Assembly (NCBI GenBank): GCA_946811185.2 | Contig: OX328103.1 | Location: forward strand, 28,750,172 to 28,814,171 | Length of the DNA stretch: 64,000 nt | Direction of reading: 5' to 3' | DNA from: Hippopus hippopus | Lineage: Eukaryota; Mollusca; Bivalvia; Cardiida; Cardiidae | In this document: piece by piece, positions 46,606-58,928 of the stretch | How positions within the stretch are numbered: position 1 is the first letter of the stretch | How the letters are laid out: each line of letters begins with the position of its first letter | Translations under genes and position numbers: made by a program | Notes under the pieces: generated by a model | The model's database searches: none | Seen by the model: only the letters and a program-made list of their open reading frames with translations | What the model was told of the DNA's origin: nothing

Positions 46606-47385
46606 AGACTTGATCTAGATCTAGTTTGTTTCTTGAGAAATAGGATATATCGAAAATCTTCGTCAGAAGTTAAAATAGATCTAGTAAGAAATCTGTGGTT
46701 GCTGATCCTCATCACTTCGCGCGTAAATAAAATCTGAAACTCAGTTGAGAGGAAAAAAGTGTCTGCTATTTGTTTACATTTGTGATTGGTTTGCACACAA
46801 AGTCCGATACATTTCACCACAGGAATTTGACATTCTATAATGAAAATATATGATTAAATATGAAAAAAATACTCCCCTATATATAAAAAAAGTGTTTAAT
46901 TTATATATAGGGGAGTATTTTTTTCATATTTATTCATATATTTTCATTATAGAATGTCAAATTTCTGTGATTTCACTGAAATTATTAATTAAATAAAATG
47001 ATCGCTGATTTTTCCAGGTTAGTTTGTGAATAGTGTCAAAAGATAATGATTATACAACCTGAATATCCCAACTTTATGTTTTCATAGATCTTGAATGTGG
47101 AGAGAAATAGGATTTTTTCCGTTATGCAGAATTTGTCCGCAAGTGATCTAAAAATAGAACAAGGGGAATCTGGTTTTCCGTGTCATTGGTTACCTCCCTT
47201 CCATGAAAATTTCGTACATTTTCCTTCAAGTTTATAAATGTTATAGCTATATGTACTCTTTTTTACATCTCCTTTCATCTTTTCTTTCCTTCTTTGTCGT
47301 GCATTTTGTAGCAATATTGGAGCGACCTAGACAATTTTAATGTGAATCACGCAATCGCCCCTGTCCAGAATAAACGCTATTAGTA
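46606..47385. repeat. 700-bp dispersed repeat, copy 2, with an insertion
   Basis: Collinear with 15,063-15,735 in the same orientation. The foldback at 46,818-46,970 is absent from copy 1, so it inserted here after the two copies separated. Confidence 0.75.
46818..46970. mobile_element. Near-perfect palindrome with arms of about 66 bp
   Basis: Left arm starts cacaggaatttgacattc and runs to ctcccctatatata; the right arm returns through gggagtatttttttcata to caaatttctgtga. The loop is about 20 bases. Confidence 0.85.
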
Positions 47386-47782
47386 TCCACGTTTTTGTTA
47401 ACGCTCGAAAGAAAGCGTTGAATACCAAATGCTGGATTCCAGTGTTTTTTCGTATTATACTATGAGCGTGTTTGGAATATTCCGTGCAAAAAATGAACAG
47501 AAAGTATGAAATCAGACTATTAGTGACGGTTTTCCATGAATCTAAAAGGCGGATGTCTCATTATACAACAAAAATATGGGTCGTCTTTGCAGCCGATCTT
47601 TTGGTCTAGGATTGGGTTTATTGGCTAAATCTTAGTACAGAAATATTCATTACAGCAGGGAAAGTCGATTCCTAAGGAGAAAATTGATTGCTCGGGGGAA
47701 AACTACATCTTTGGGGAAAATTCCGCTGAGGGGAAGACGCCAACTATCGGGGTTACTTTCTTAGTAAAAAAAAAAATCTGTT

Positions 47783-47959
47783 TGTAGACAACAAAATAAA
47801 TGTGACTAAACTAGTGGACATTGTCTATGATAGGGTAGAACACATTATGGGAAAAGGAGAAAATGCTGGTGACCAGCATTTTCTCCTTTTCCCACAATGT
47901 TTTCAAAAGCTTGCTTTCTCAGGTTCATTAAAACTTGGGATTGTGTGGTAAAGGATTAA
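47783..47959 (+). mobile_element. Hp1 MITE, left end lost
   Basis: Perfect or near-perfect hairpin core and an intact right end TTAA at 47,956-47,959. Confidence 0.8.
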
Positions 47960-48171
47960 TGTGTGTGAGGAAAAAAATATTACTCTAAGGGGTCCTTGTA
48001 AATAACTATGACAGACAGAGAGGTGAGAGGATTCCCAAATACTGTACAATTTTGTTCAATACTAATCTAAAGATTATCTGATACCTAGCCCTCAATAAAC
48101 AAGAAGTTACCCTGCAGCCTGCACATCATTACACTATTTTTGAACACAGCATTTGTTATCAGCTAAGTCCT

Positions 48172-48570
48172 TAGCTCAGTAACTCTCAGGCCTAGGAATG
48201 CAGTGGTAGTGAGTTTGAAAACCAGTGTATTTCACCTACCAAGCCCTGTAGGTCTGAATATAACCTAGTACTGTGGAGGTTGTGAGATTGAATACCAGTA
48301 TTTTTATCCAGCCAAACCCTGTAGCTCATTTGATACTGTTCAAGGTCAGTTTTGCAAGAGTTGTTAGACTCAATTCCAGCTCAGCCAGTCTTTCTGTCAC
48401 AGGATTCATATCTTTCGCTGCTCTAAACAATACTTTGATGATGTTCATGTGGAAAAGCAGCCGGCAGGTCAAAAGAGTGTTGTGGGTAGCAGTAGTAAAC
48501 AAAACTCCAGGATTGAATGGAAAAGGGCACTGGGTGTCCTGATATGACTAAAATGCCATGCAATCGATTT
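48172..48570 (+). mobile_element. Possible SINE relic
   Basis: tccttagctcagtaactctc resembles an A box, and the end (cactgggtgtcctgatatgactaaaat) resembles the SINE tail, but the B box is poor. Confidence 0.35.
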
Positions 48571-48647
48571 GTTATCATTTCATTTCTCCTCTCTCTGTCT
48601 GTCTCTCTCTCTCTATTTTGACAGCTGGAAATACAATCCACTGTACC

Positions 48648-48873
48648 TTAACTCTTTACCAAATGACAAAATTTTATACTTGTCAAAATTGAAAGCATTT
48701 CAAGACGACAAGATAAATGTCCCTCAAAATTTTAAAATCGGTTTTGGAAGGGTAGAAAACATTGTGAGAAAAGGAGAAAATGCCGGTTACCAGCATTTCC
48801 TCCTTTTCCCACAATATTTTCAAAAGGCTACTCCCTCAGGATTGTTAAAATCGAGGTTGTGTGATAAAGGGTC
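48648..48873 (+). mobile_element. Hp1 MITE, near complete
   Basis: Left TTAA at 48,648-48,651, core with two mismatches, right end decayed to GGTCAAT. Confidence 0.78.
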
Positions 48874-48965
48874 AATACTTTTCTTGTAATTTTTAATAAA
48901 AGGCGTTTTTGAAAAAAAAAAAAATAACGGAAACTAATAAATCAATAAACATGTAGACCTTAGTC

Positions 48966-49003
<38 letters not shown>

Positions 49004-49074
49004 GACAGCTGGAAGTACAATCTACTGTACCTTAATACTATTTTTTCTGATCCTTTATGAAAGAAAATGGGAGG

Positions 49075-49130
49075 TGTAGATTCAAGATCATACTGTAGTT
49101 CCTTTGCAGTCTAATCATTTTTGCCTATGG
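49075..49130. mobile_element. Hp2 element, diverged
   Basis: GTAGATTCAAGATCATACTG with a poor return arm (GCAGTCTAATC). Confidence 0.4.
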
Positions 49131-49952
49131 CAAAGGCCCATGTTTTTGCCTATTGCACTGAGAGGGCGGTCCGATGAATCACTGAAATACCACCAAAACA
49201 CTCGAAACACAAGTTTCTCGGCACATTTTGTTCTCTTCTGTTCTGTTAAAGTGAAGCGATAACAATTGAAGATGTTTGGCTGACATAATCAAACTTGTTT
49301 GATGTGTAGGTTTGTCACTGTTATTTTTGAAGTAATATGGTTATTACTCATAATCTTATCGGTGAAATTGTAATTGTCTTATCAACTTAGGCCTGGTACC
49401 GTGCTAACTAAAGATTCAAAATGGCTGCCAGTTTTCTAATTTTGTGATGTTTTAGTTTCATATTCCCAACATAAAAAGCTATTTTTTTCTATTGTACATA
49501 TGGATAAAGATCAGACCCAGCAGTCATGTACAAAAGCTACTGAAGTGAGATTGTGGAGGTATAATCCCTGAATTGACCAATTTTAGTACGTGGAGTGGGT
49601 ATTTCGGTGGACATGTACAGTATAGTAGGCTATTCCAGTGCACATTCTTCACGGCGGGCTTCAATAACATGTTGCTATTTTGACATTAGGTTTAATATTA
49701 ACCCTCCTTCATAAATAAAATTACAAGTTGGTCAAAAACCACAACTTAAGTTATCTTAATTACTCAAAAAATACTGGTATTTCAGTGTTTCAGTGGTATT
49801 TCGGTGATTCATCAGACCCCCTGAAAGGGCTAATCCCAAAACTACCTTTTTGCTGGAAAAGCAGACAACGGCATACACTCTGATCAAAGATGAGATGCAG
49901 CAAAAAGTATCGTCTGATCTTGGTCAATTATATTTTCCTCTGAAACAAATTT

Positions 49953-50219
49953 TTGAGCTGTACTCTGTAAAAAGGGGGTTTAATGCATCTGCTAGAGGTA
50001 TCGAACTAGGTCATCCTACACAGCCCATGCAGACTGACCTTGGTTGAAACTTTGTGCATTTGGCAAATTTTCTGCACGTCAAAAAAAACCTCCCTCATGA
50101 TTCACTCCATTGTTAGACAAAACGGATTTTATGGATCCATGGATAACTGTGTGATGACTTGCCTGGTAAAATGCATCACGGAGATGCATTAAACCCCCTA
50201 GTGCCAGAGCAAGGCTAAT
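49953..50219. mobile_element. MITE family C, copy 4 (opposite orientation)
   Basis: Termini GAGCTGTACTCTGTAAAAAG and the reverse complement of CCTAGTGCCAGAGCAAGGCT. Internal GGATTTTATGGATCCATGG is inverted relative to copy 1. Confidence 0.6.
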
Positions 50220-50321
50220 TTGTCAAAAGCATGACCTACTTTAAACTGGCAGTAAAAGAAGGCGAGTATGCTTGTAAAAGTGTATATTAAACTAATTACA
50301 TTTTTTTTGGATAAATTACAG

Positions 50322-50433
50322 GCTGACAGCTAATATAGCAGCTGAACTTGGATGGAATCTGCGTGTGACAAAATCTGCTAGAATTCAGCTGAGACAGAAA
50401 CAGCAGAAAATCCAAAGAACGGCGATTGCATGA
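50322..50433 (+). CDS. Candidate terminal exon of an unrecognised gene
   Basis: A plausible acceptor (tttttttggataaattacag) is followed by one base and 36 open codons beginning LTANIAAELGWNLRVTKSAR and ending in a Gln/Arg-rich helix-like tail before TGA at 50,431. Codon content looks coding, but no upstream exon with matching phase or domain was found and the family is not recognised. It could be chance. Confidence 0.25.
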
Positions 50434-50574
50434 GCATGAAGTACCCATAGTCCCGAAGCAGAAACTGTATGTTAAAAACAATTGTTAAAATGCAGAATTT
50501 ATTCCTCAATGACTTGGTGTCTGTAATTTGTCTTACTGATAAACCCTTATGCACTAAACACAGCTTTGGTTTAT

Positions 50575-50803
50575 TTAACCTTTTACCAAACTATCACGAA
50601 TTTTAAGGACCCTGAGATAGAAGCGTTTTGAAAATATTGTGGGAAAAGGAGAAATGCTGGTAACCAGCATTTTCACCTTTTCCCACAATGTTTTCTGCCC
50701 TATCTAATACAGAAATCATCATTTGAGCTACATTGAAATTGTCATGTTGAACTGCTTTTAATTTGGACCAGTCTGAAATTTTGTTGTTCAATAAAGAACT
50801 AAC
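50575..50803 (-). mobile_element. Hp1 MITE, near complete
   Basis: TTAA at the left edge, core with one indel, right end GAACTAAC mutated. An Hp2 core follows at 50,811-50,870. Confidence 0.78.
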
Positions 50804-50810
50804 CGATAGG

Positions 50811-50870
50811 GTAGATACAGATCAGGCTGCATAGAATGTAAGTCTGATCTTGAATATACACTTTCCTCTA
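50811..50870. mobile_element. Hp2 element
   Basis: GATCAGGCTGCATAGAATGT and AGTCTGATCTTGAATATACA. A half element follows at 51,440-51,500. Confidence 0.5.
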
Positions 50871-50966
50871 TTTCATTAGCTATTCCTGCAAGAATATTTA
50901 TGGAAAAGCATAGGCACAGAGGTATTTACCTTGCTGAAAGTATAGAATTCACTTATTTTGCATCCT

Positions 50967-51370
50967 AACCTTTTACTAATCAGTCCCTTGGTTGAACGAT
51001 CCTGTGGCAGATAGTGTTTGAAAACTATACTGGAAAATGAGAAAATGCTGGTAACCAGCATTTTCCTCCTTTACCACAATAAGTTCTTTCATTTCAAGAG
51101 CAAATGTCATCAGTTAAGCCAAATTTGATGTGATCCCTTCAAACACTTTCAATTTGAGACAGTTCTTTAATTTTGTCTTTTGGTATAGAGTTAAACAATC
51201 CTGTGGCAAAACCTTTGAAAAATATTTTTGGAAAAGGAGAAATGCTAGTAACTCAAAAATGTTTTCCACAATATCAAAGACAAATACTATCATTTGAACC
51301 AAATTTAAATGTTTGTCTGCAGATGAATTAAACTGGACCAGTATAAAATTTGGTCATCTAGTTCAGAGAT
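50967..51370 (-). mobile_element. Two adjoining Hp1 MITEs
   Basis: Copy one (50,967-51,194) ends GAGTTAAAC, and the next copy begins in that same TTAA, in the same direction, with a collapsed hairpin (51,191-51,370). Confidence 0.68.
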
Positions 51371-51711
51371 AGGGTAAATAAATACTAGCAAATAGAATTT
51401 TTGCAATAGTGTCAGAAGTTTAGCTCATAAAGTGCTGGAACCTGTTGCTTTCGTGGACATGCAGTCTGATCTTGGATCTGCACTGTCCTCTATTTTTTTT
51501 TAACATATTCTGGAACAAAAGAGCCTTGGAATAACAAAAGTTTGCATGTTTTTCCTATTCGAAAGGGGCCATATTTCATCAGTTCAACACTAGGGGTTAA
51601 GGATAGCAATTTTTTACTTTTTTAATCCAGGAATTGTGAACTGCAGCCTTTAGTAAGCGCAGTTGTCTTTCAGTTAAAATGTAATACCCCACTCACTTGC
51701 AGTTTTTAGCT

Positions 51712-52990
51712 CTACTGGCTGAAAGCCAGCAGAGCTTATGTCATGGCGGGGTTTCCGTCGTCCGTCTGTCTGTCTGTCTGTCCGTCCGTTAGTCTTTTTC
51801 TTGTTTACGCAATAAAGTCTGCATTTGTTGTCAGATTTTTGTGAAACTTGCACAGTTTGTTTATCTCATCAATAGCTTGAACCCTATTGATTTTAAAAAA
51901 TTTCCAACAAACAGTATGGGAAAAGTAGCCATTTCAAGTTGAAAATTTCCATTTCTTGTTTACGCGATAAAGTCTGCAATTGTGGTCAGATTTTCGTGAA
52001 ACTTGCAGAGTTTGTTTATTTCATCAATAGCTTGAACTGTATTGATTTTGAAAAAAATCCAACAAACAATACGGGAAAAATAGCCATTTCAAGTTGAAAA
52101 TTTCCATTTCTTGTTTACATGATAAAGTCTGCATTTGTAATCAGATTTTTGTGAAACTTGCACAGTTGCTTTATCTCATCAACAGCTTTAACCCTATTGA
52201 TTTTGAAAAAATACAACAAACAGTATGGGAAAAGTAGCCATTTCAAGTTGATAATTTCCATTACTTGTTTACATGATAAAGTCTGCATTTGTAATCAGAT
52301 TATTGTGAAACTTGCACAGTTTGTTTATCTCATCAATAGCTTGAACCATATTGATTTTGAAAAAAATCTGACAATTAGTATGGGAAAAGTAGCCATTTCA
52401 AGTTGAAAATTTCCATTTCTTGTTTACACAATTAAGTCAGCATTTGTGGTCGGATTTTCATGAACATAGCACAGTCGCTTTGTCTCATCAACAGCTTTAA
52501 CTGTATTGATTTTGAAAAAAATCTGACAATCAGTATGGGAAAAGTAGCCATTTAAAGTTGAAAATTTCCATTTCTTGTTTACGCGATGAAGCAGGCATTT
52601 GTGGTCCGATTTTCATGAAACTTGCATAGTTGCTTTGTATCATAAACGGCTTGAACCCTAATGATTGTGAAAAAAATCTGGGAAAAGTAGCTATTCAAAG
52701 TTGAAAATTTCCATTTCTTGTTTAGGCAATGAAGTTCATAGTGTTGATTCAATTCTTTTGAAAGTTGCAAAGGTTGTTTGGTTCAGCAAGGGATTGAACT
52801 CTATTAAAAGTGAAGAAAATCTAGTAAACTGTTCAGGAAAAGTAGCCATTTGATGACTTAGTATTGTTTACTCAACAAAGTCCACATGTTTAGGCACATT
52901 TGTTTGAAATTTGCTAGGATTGTTTAATACAAGGCGTACTGAAACCCTTTCAAAGTTGGCTGGATTCCAAACATTTAGTTTTGAGAAATT
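51712..52990. repeat. Pearl-like tandem array, about eight units
   Basis: Opens tttagctctactggctgaaa, then (GTCT/GTCC)n, then units of about 155 bp reading cttgtttacgcgataaagtc, gaaacttgcacagtttgttt and agtagccatttcaagttgaa. Units decay towards the right. Confidence 0.8.
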
Positions 52991-52999
52991 GCACTTCAT

Positions 53000-53918
53000 T
53001 TTTAGCTCTACTGGCTGAAAGGTCATGGTATGGTTTCTGTTGTCCGTCCGTCCGTCTGTCTGTCCTTCCGTCCGTTAGTCTTTTTCTTGTTTACGCGATA
53101 AAGTCTGCATTTACTGTCAGATTTTCATAAAACTTGCACAGTTGGTTTATCTAATCAATAGCTTCAATTGATTTTGAAAAAAATCCAACAAACAGTATGG
53201 GGAAAGTAGCCATTTCAATTTGAAAATTTCCATTTCTTGTTTACGCGATAAAATCTGCATTTATAATCAGATTTTCGTGAAACTTGCACAGTTTGTTTAT
53301 CTCATCAATAGCTTGAACCCTATTGATTTTGATAGTATGGGAAAAGTAGCCATTTCAAGATGAAAATTTCCATTTCTTGTTTACGCGATAAAGTCTGCAT
53401 TTCTGGTCAGATTTCCATGAAACTTGCACAGTTTCTTAATCTTATCAATAGCTTCAACCCTATTGGTTTTGAAAAAAATTCAACAAACAATATGGGAAAA
53501 GTAGCCATTTCAAGTTGAAAATTTCCATTTCTTGTTTACATGATAAAGTCTGCATTTATAATCAGATTTTTGTGAAACTTGCTCAGTTTATCTCATCAAT
53601 AGCTTCAACCCTATTGATTTTGAAAAAAAATCCAACAAAAAGTATGGGAAAAGAAGCCATTTCAAGTTGAAAACTTCCATTTCTTATTTGGTATGGGGCT
53701 TTATCTTGTGGACCTCCACCAGGATTGAAGTAATTTTAGCTCTGTTGTCAGAAAAGGCTTTGTCCTGGGGTCATAACTTTCTCGTTAGTTTTTATAGAAA
53801 AAATTATGTATGTTTTCTAGTTTGAAACCGATTAGCCAAGTATTGCAGTGTTTGGCTTGTAGTGTTTTTACTTATTAGCTAGTGGAGAGATACAGGTCAT
53901 CATGGCCCTCTTGTTTTC
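53000..53918. repeat. Second copy of the same array, with right terminus
   Basis: Repeats the tagctctactggctgaaagg and GTCCGTCCGTCCGTCTGTCT opening, four or five units of the same sequence, then a 200-bp end block finishing ggtcatcatggccctcttgt, the same end as the 29,916-30,965 array. Two elements in tandem. Confidence 0.8.
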
Positions 53919-54256
53919 ACTGTTTGTTCAATTCACCATGCCTACTTATGCAGTCTTAGTGGGTTCAAGCCCAGCTGCAAGAAGACATTTTTGTGTTTTT
54001 TGTGTTTTTTTCTTTTTGCATCATGAATTCATAATGTATGTTAGCATAAAAGCAAAATCACTGCCAGTAGAGCGATTTCAGGCCCTCAAAGGCCTCTAGT
54101 TTCTAAATATGAGCCAATCACCAATAGATGTACATTGCTTTATATTACTGAGTCAGATGGAAAAATTTAATTGAATTAAAAGAGGTTGATCATAACAGTC
54201 AAAAGAGGAATGAATTCTGCATAGGATATACTACAAACAATGAGTCACAAATTTAC

Positions 54257-54450
54257 TTAAACTCTTTACCAAACTACAAAATTTTAGGCTGGTCCAAATT
54301 GAAAGCACTTGCAGACAACAAGATAAATGATACTGAAAAATGGAAATTTGTTTTGGGAAGGGTAGAAAACACTGGGAATAGGAGAAAATGCTTGTTATCA
54401 GCATTTTCTCCTTTTCCCACAAAGTTTTCTACCCTGAAACATTTAAAATA
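54257..54450 (+). mobile_element. Hp1 MITE with left-type flanks on both sides
   Basis: The normal left half leads into the core through GGGTAGAAAAC. After the core comes GTTTTCTACCC, the mirror of the left flank, instead of the right flank GTTTTCAAAAGG. Confidence 0.65.
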
Positions 54451-54720
54451 ATAGAACTTAGTTCTGTTCATGCATGGGTAATTTAACTCATACCTGTTCT
54501 ACCTTCTACTTGGACCTGTCTGTTCAGTCTTTGTGGTATATCTGTAGTGTCGTTATATTTCAGTTTCTTTTGTTATTTTTCATTTCTCTTGCTATTTTTC
54601 AGTTCTCTTGTTATTTTTCAGTTCTCAGACAGGAAAGTGTAATCAAACTTGATTATCACCTTCTGAAATCAAACACAGTTTGAGTATAATAAAAACATGT
54701 TTTGCTGTCTTTGATTTATT

Positions 54721-54840
54721 CATTAACACTGTACCTTATGACTGGCCCTTACTGGAAAATTTTTCAGAGGACAAATAAAAATGTGGCTCATGTTTTAGTA
54801 GCTGTGTTTGAAAGGGAGGGAAACATTGTGGGAAAAGTAG
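54721..54840 (+). mobile_element. Hp1 left-half fragment
   Basis: TTAACACTGTACCTTATGAC start and a flank ending AACATTGTGGGAAAAG; it is cut off in the first arm where the next array begins. Confidence 0.5.
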
Positions 54841-54844
54841 TACA

Positions 54845-57177
54845 ATCGTCAACAATTACCTTGTGTGCACTCTAGAGGCCATTTCATTGGGATATTCATG
54901 AAATTAAGTCAGAATGTTTGTCTTGATACTATCTCAGAAAAGTTTGAAATTGGGTCATGTAGGGTCAGACTATTTCAGTTGGATACTCATGAAACATGGT
55001 CAGAATGTTTGTCTTGAGGTTATCTCAGACATGTTTAAAATTGGGTAATGTCAGGTCAAATAGTAGGGTCATGAGGACAAATCTTCTAGAAACCCTTTGT
55101 GCACTCCAGAGGCGAGATTTTCAGTCAGATATTCATAAAACATGGTCTGTATGTTTGTTGTGACAATATCAGGCTAGAGTTTTGGTCACCTTGGATTACA
55201 AAGTAGGTCATTCGGACAAATCTTTGAAAAACATTGTGGGCATTCAAGAGGCCAAACTTTCGGTTTGATACTCATGAAACTTTGTCAGAATGTTAGTCTT
55301 GACATTATCTCAGAAAAGTGTGAAATTGGGTTATGTCAGGTCAAAAAGTAGGTCACAGGGACATTTCTTAGAAAAAAACATTTTGTGCACTCTCGAGGCA
55401 ACACTTTCAGTTGGATAATCATGAAACTTGGTCAGAATGTTTGTCTTATTCAGGGTTCCCTCTGGCTACTTTTTTCCTTGCGCCATCACTTTCACCAAAT
55501 GAGAAAAGTTTGCGCCAGATTGAGATAATTGGAGCCAGTTGGTGCCAATTTTAAAATGAAAGTATAGTAGGTCTGGCATAATCAAGAATTGGTCAATGAA
55601 TTATAATTGCATGGTTGTGCCATGAGCAATAATATAAACAAGAAAAAGTTTGTTTTCTTCAGATTTTATTACTCATTTCTATGTTTATTGTGTGAATATA
55701 TTCCAAAAATTAGTTTTGTTAACAACGAAAAATCATTATGCATTAAGTTTAGGTAATCTATCTATTACTTAATGTTTGTTAGCCAATTCTCCTATATTAA
55801 CAAAATTTTAAAGAGAGACTTTTTTGAAACAGAAAGAAGTTTAAATGGTACAAACCAAACAACAACAAAGTCAGTATGTGGAAAAAAAATGTTACATAAG
55901 TACAAATTGCTCATTTAGAGAATTTTCTAAATCTGTAACAATGTTTTCATGAGGGGACAATTTACATTTTGAAATATACAGAAGTAAAAATGTTAAAAAC
56001 CAAACAAGTTTTCTGAAAGGTAGGCAATTAATGCAGGAAAAACGACATAGAAAATTTCTAGGACAATGGTAACATATCAGTCTGGGTTTTAGCCAGTGCC
56101 GACGCTGTCAGCATTACGTCCAGCTGTATGTTAATACAGAATCTATCGATTTTACCTGTGATTATGATTCATTTTGACATTTAGTAACATTAACGATTTA
56201 TATGGGACTCTGGTTTTCTATACTTTCACTTTCTTACAGTTTTCCTAAGTTAACTGACAAGTTTTGTCTAGCCGGAAGTTTGTTGTCGAAGTGTATGTAT
56301 ATTCGGATAGTCAGGTGTAAATGACAACGATTTGTAAAGTAATTAGGATTACGTCAATGCCGTAGTTTATTCCTGCTGATTTATTTCAACTTTATCAATG
56401 GATTAGCGGTTATGCATCCATGCATTGCGGTGCAGGAGACCAGTATCAAAATGTATGGCATCCCGATATGAGAAATATCGGCGCCAGTCATTTTCGCCAA
56501 TCGGCGTTTTCTTGCGCCACATTTAAAAATCTATCGCAAATGGCCCCAAATGCGAAGCCCAGCGGGAACCCTGCTTGTTAATGTCTGGGATGGGTTTGAA
56601 ACTGCAACATCAGGTCAAAATGTAGATCAACAGGTCAAGTCAGAACCTTGAGTGCACTCTAGAGGCTACAGTTTTGGTCGAATACTCATGAAACTGGGTC
56701 AGAATGTTTAAATGACATTTTAGACAAGTTTGAAATAAGATCATGTTGGTCAAAAAGTAGGTCACAGGATTAGATCTAAGAAAAACATTGTGAGCATTCT
56801 AGATACCACGTTTTCAGTCTGAAACTCATGAAATGTGTTTAGAATGTTAGTCTTCGTTATATCTCAGACAGGTGTGAAACATGGTCATGTCATGTCATAA
56901 ACTATGTCACATGGACCGTTTAAAAAAAAAACACCTTGGGTCCACTCTAGAGGCAACATTTTCTGTTGGATAATCATGAAACTTGGTCAGAATATTTGTC
57001 TCGATAGTATGTGTATCTGGGACAGGCTTGAAACTGCAACATCAGGTCAAAATATAGATCACCAGGTCATATCATAGAAAAACCTTGAGTGCACACTAGA
57101 GGCTACATTTTCAGTCTCATACTCATGAAACTTGGTCAGAATGTTTGTCTCAATGACATTTCGGACAAGTTTGAATT
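54845..57177. repeat. Tandem array of about 150-bp units, left part
   Basis: Units contain AGAGGC-A, tcatgaaacttggtcagaat, GTTTGTCTTGA and gtcaaaaagtaggtcac. Interrupted at 55,451-56,573 by a hAT-like element and broken off at 57,177 inside a unit; the array resumes at 63,630. Confidence 0.75.
55451..56573. mobile_element. hAT-like non-autonomous element, 1.12 kb
   Basis: The termini CAGGGTTCCCTCTGGC and GCCCAGCGGGAACCCTG are imperfect inverted repeats of a hAT-like CAGGG type. Subterminal gcgcca motifs occur on both sides. Bounding sequence cttatt/cttgtt may be a decayed target duplication. No transposase ORF. Confidence 0.72.
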
Positions 57178-57647
57178 TACCGTATTGCTTTGGTCATAAG
57201 TTGACCTCAGTTATAAGTCGAGGTGGTATTTTGGAAGAATTTTGGAAGGATTTTGCGTAGGCTCGTTCGTAAGTCGACTTATACTTTTAGTATGTACTTG
57301 AGTCCTGCCTAGCCATAAAAGGATTTTGAGGAAAACATACTATTTTTAGATTCATCGGCGGTCGAAATTTTCTCATTTTTTCCTATGGATAAATACTGGT
57401 AGACTTTCTGCCAGTCAGATTAGGCCCAATAGGTTGTTTCATTTTATAATCCTTAAATAAAAGCATAATGCTCAATTTATTAAACTTGAAATTCTAAATC
57501 AAACAAATTATTAAATAACATTACATGCATAATGCTGCATTGTTTGTTTTGGGACAGAAAAACAGTTGAAAATTTTTTTGTAACCGTTTCATACCATCAT
57601 CCTATAGTACTCAAACAATGCCGTAATGCTTACTGAGGTTATAAAAG

Positions 57648-57846
57648 TTAACTCTTTACCGAACAACAAAATAAGACTTTTCCAAACTCAACACATTTGT
57701 AGATGATAATTTGTTTGTAGGGTAGAAAACTATGTGTGAAATGGAGAAAATGCTGTTTACCAGTATTTTCTTCTTCTCTCACAATAGTTTAAAAAGTCTT
57801 CTCCATGAGGGTCATTAGAAATCGGGATTGTGTGGTAAAGGGTTAA
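57648..57846 (+). mobile_element. Hp1 MITE, complete but short
   Basis: TTAA at both ends; the left flank has a small internal deletion; core with several mismatches. Confidence 0.78.
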
Positions 57847-58094
57847 ATTGTCCAGATTGGTGATCTCATGTGTATTTCTGTGCATCGATTACCTTTTCTT
57901 AATAAAGTTGAAGTAAAATAGGTCAAAAGAACAAACCAACAATCAAAAGCAGTTTCTTTTGTCAATCATTTGTATGATCGGTAGACTCCACCCCATACAA
58001 CCTCTTCTCTTACAATCTATTGGTTAAGAATAGGTCTACTACACTTATCAGAAAGTGTCAGTCAGATCTTGAGAAGTACAGACCTGTACATATT

Positions 58095-58205
58095 AGTTAG
58101 TGTTTATTAATTGAAAATTTAACAGTTAAGACACCCTAAGGGAGCAAATGTAGTGAGCAACCGGGGTGTCTTAATTGTTAAATTTTCAATTAATAAACAC
58201 TAACT
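58095..58205. mobile_element. 111-bp foldback with 42-bp arms
   Basis: Arms beginning AGTTAGTGTTTATTAATTGA match in 41 of 42 positions around a 27-base loop. Confidence 0.8.
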
Positions 58206-58928
58206 GACTTAGTGTTTAATCTTTGACCTGTAGTGCGACAGCTAGTTAGATCCTTTTGTGGTGAGGTTGATACCAAAACAGAATGAAGATCCTTCATTTG
58301 ACCTCGTGACGAAACAATTTATGTCATGAAATTTCATTTTCCTGCTTGATTCAATGTCCAGCGTGCCCTATTTCCTATACCGGGGTTTTCCATGACGCAC
58401 AAATCCTGCATCAATGACGCAATTTTTACTGAAATGACCCCCAGAATAAATAACAGCGCTTCATCAGTGACGCAACTTTCCAAAATTTTAATCATCTAGG
58501 AAATTGAATAAATCATCATATATCCAAGTCTGTTCTTGCCTCAATATCGGAGGAACACCACTCTTTTTTTAACTACAGGGTTTATTTTAGATAAAAGTGG
58601 TTTTCTGGTAATTTATTTAAAGAATAAGATTGGTTTACGCATTATTGCAGTAAAGTACATTGGACATATGTCGTAAATATGGACCCAGTCAAAGTCTTAG
58701 TTGGGTTCTCTGTATTTAATAGCATATTTTACGCGACTTTTGGTAAATAAAAGTACACATTACCAGTCTGTTCTGTTAGCAGAAAATAATGTCACGACGA
58801 AGTAAACTAGTATTCTCTTTTATTGTCTGCTTCCTACACCTGCCAATCAAGCCACATCAGGCAGCGATTCGGAGGAGAATGTTTTGTCTGTCAAAAATTG
58901 AAATCAAGCTTTCCGTCAGAAATGACTT

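Noticed and set aside
50322..50433. CENP-W, considered because it would be a striking partner for CENP-T
   Set aside because: The sequence does not show the CENP-W histone-fold pattern; it is left as unrecognised.
51797..53690. CRISPR-like direct repeats
   Set aside because: Units are long and contiguous, without unique spacers, in a eukaryotic pearl-like array.
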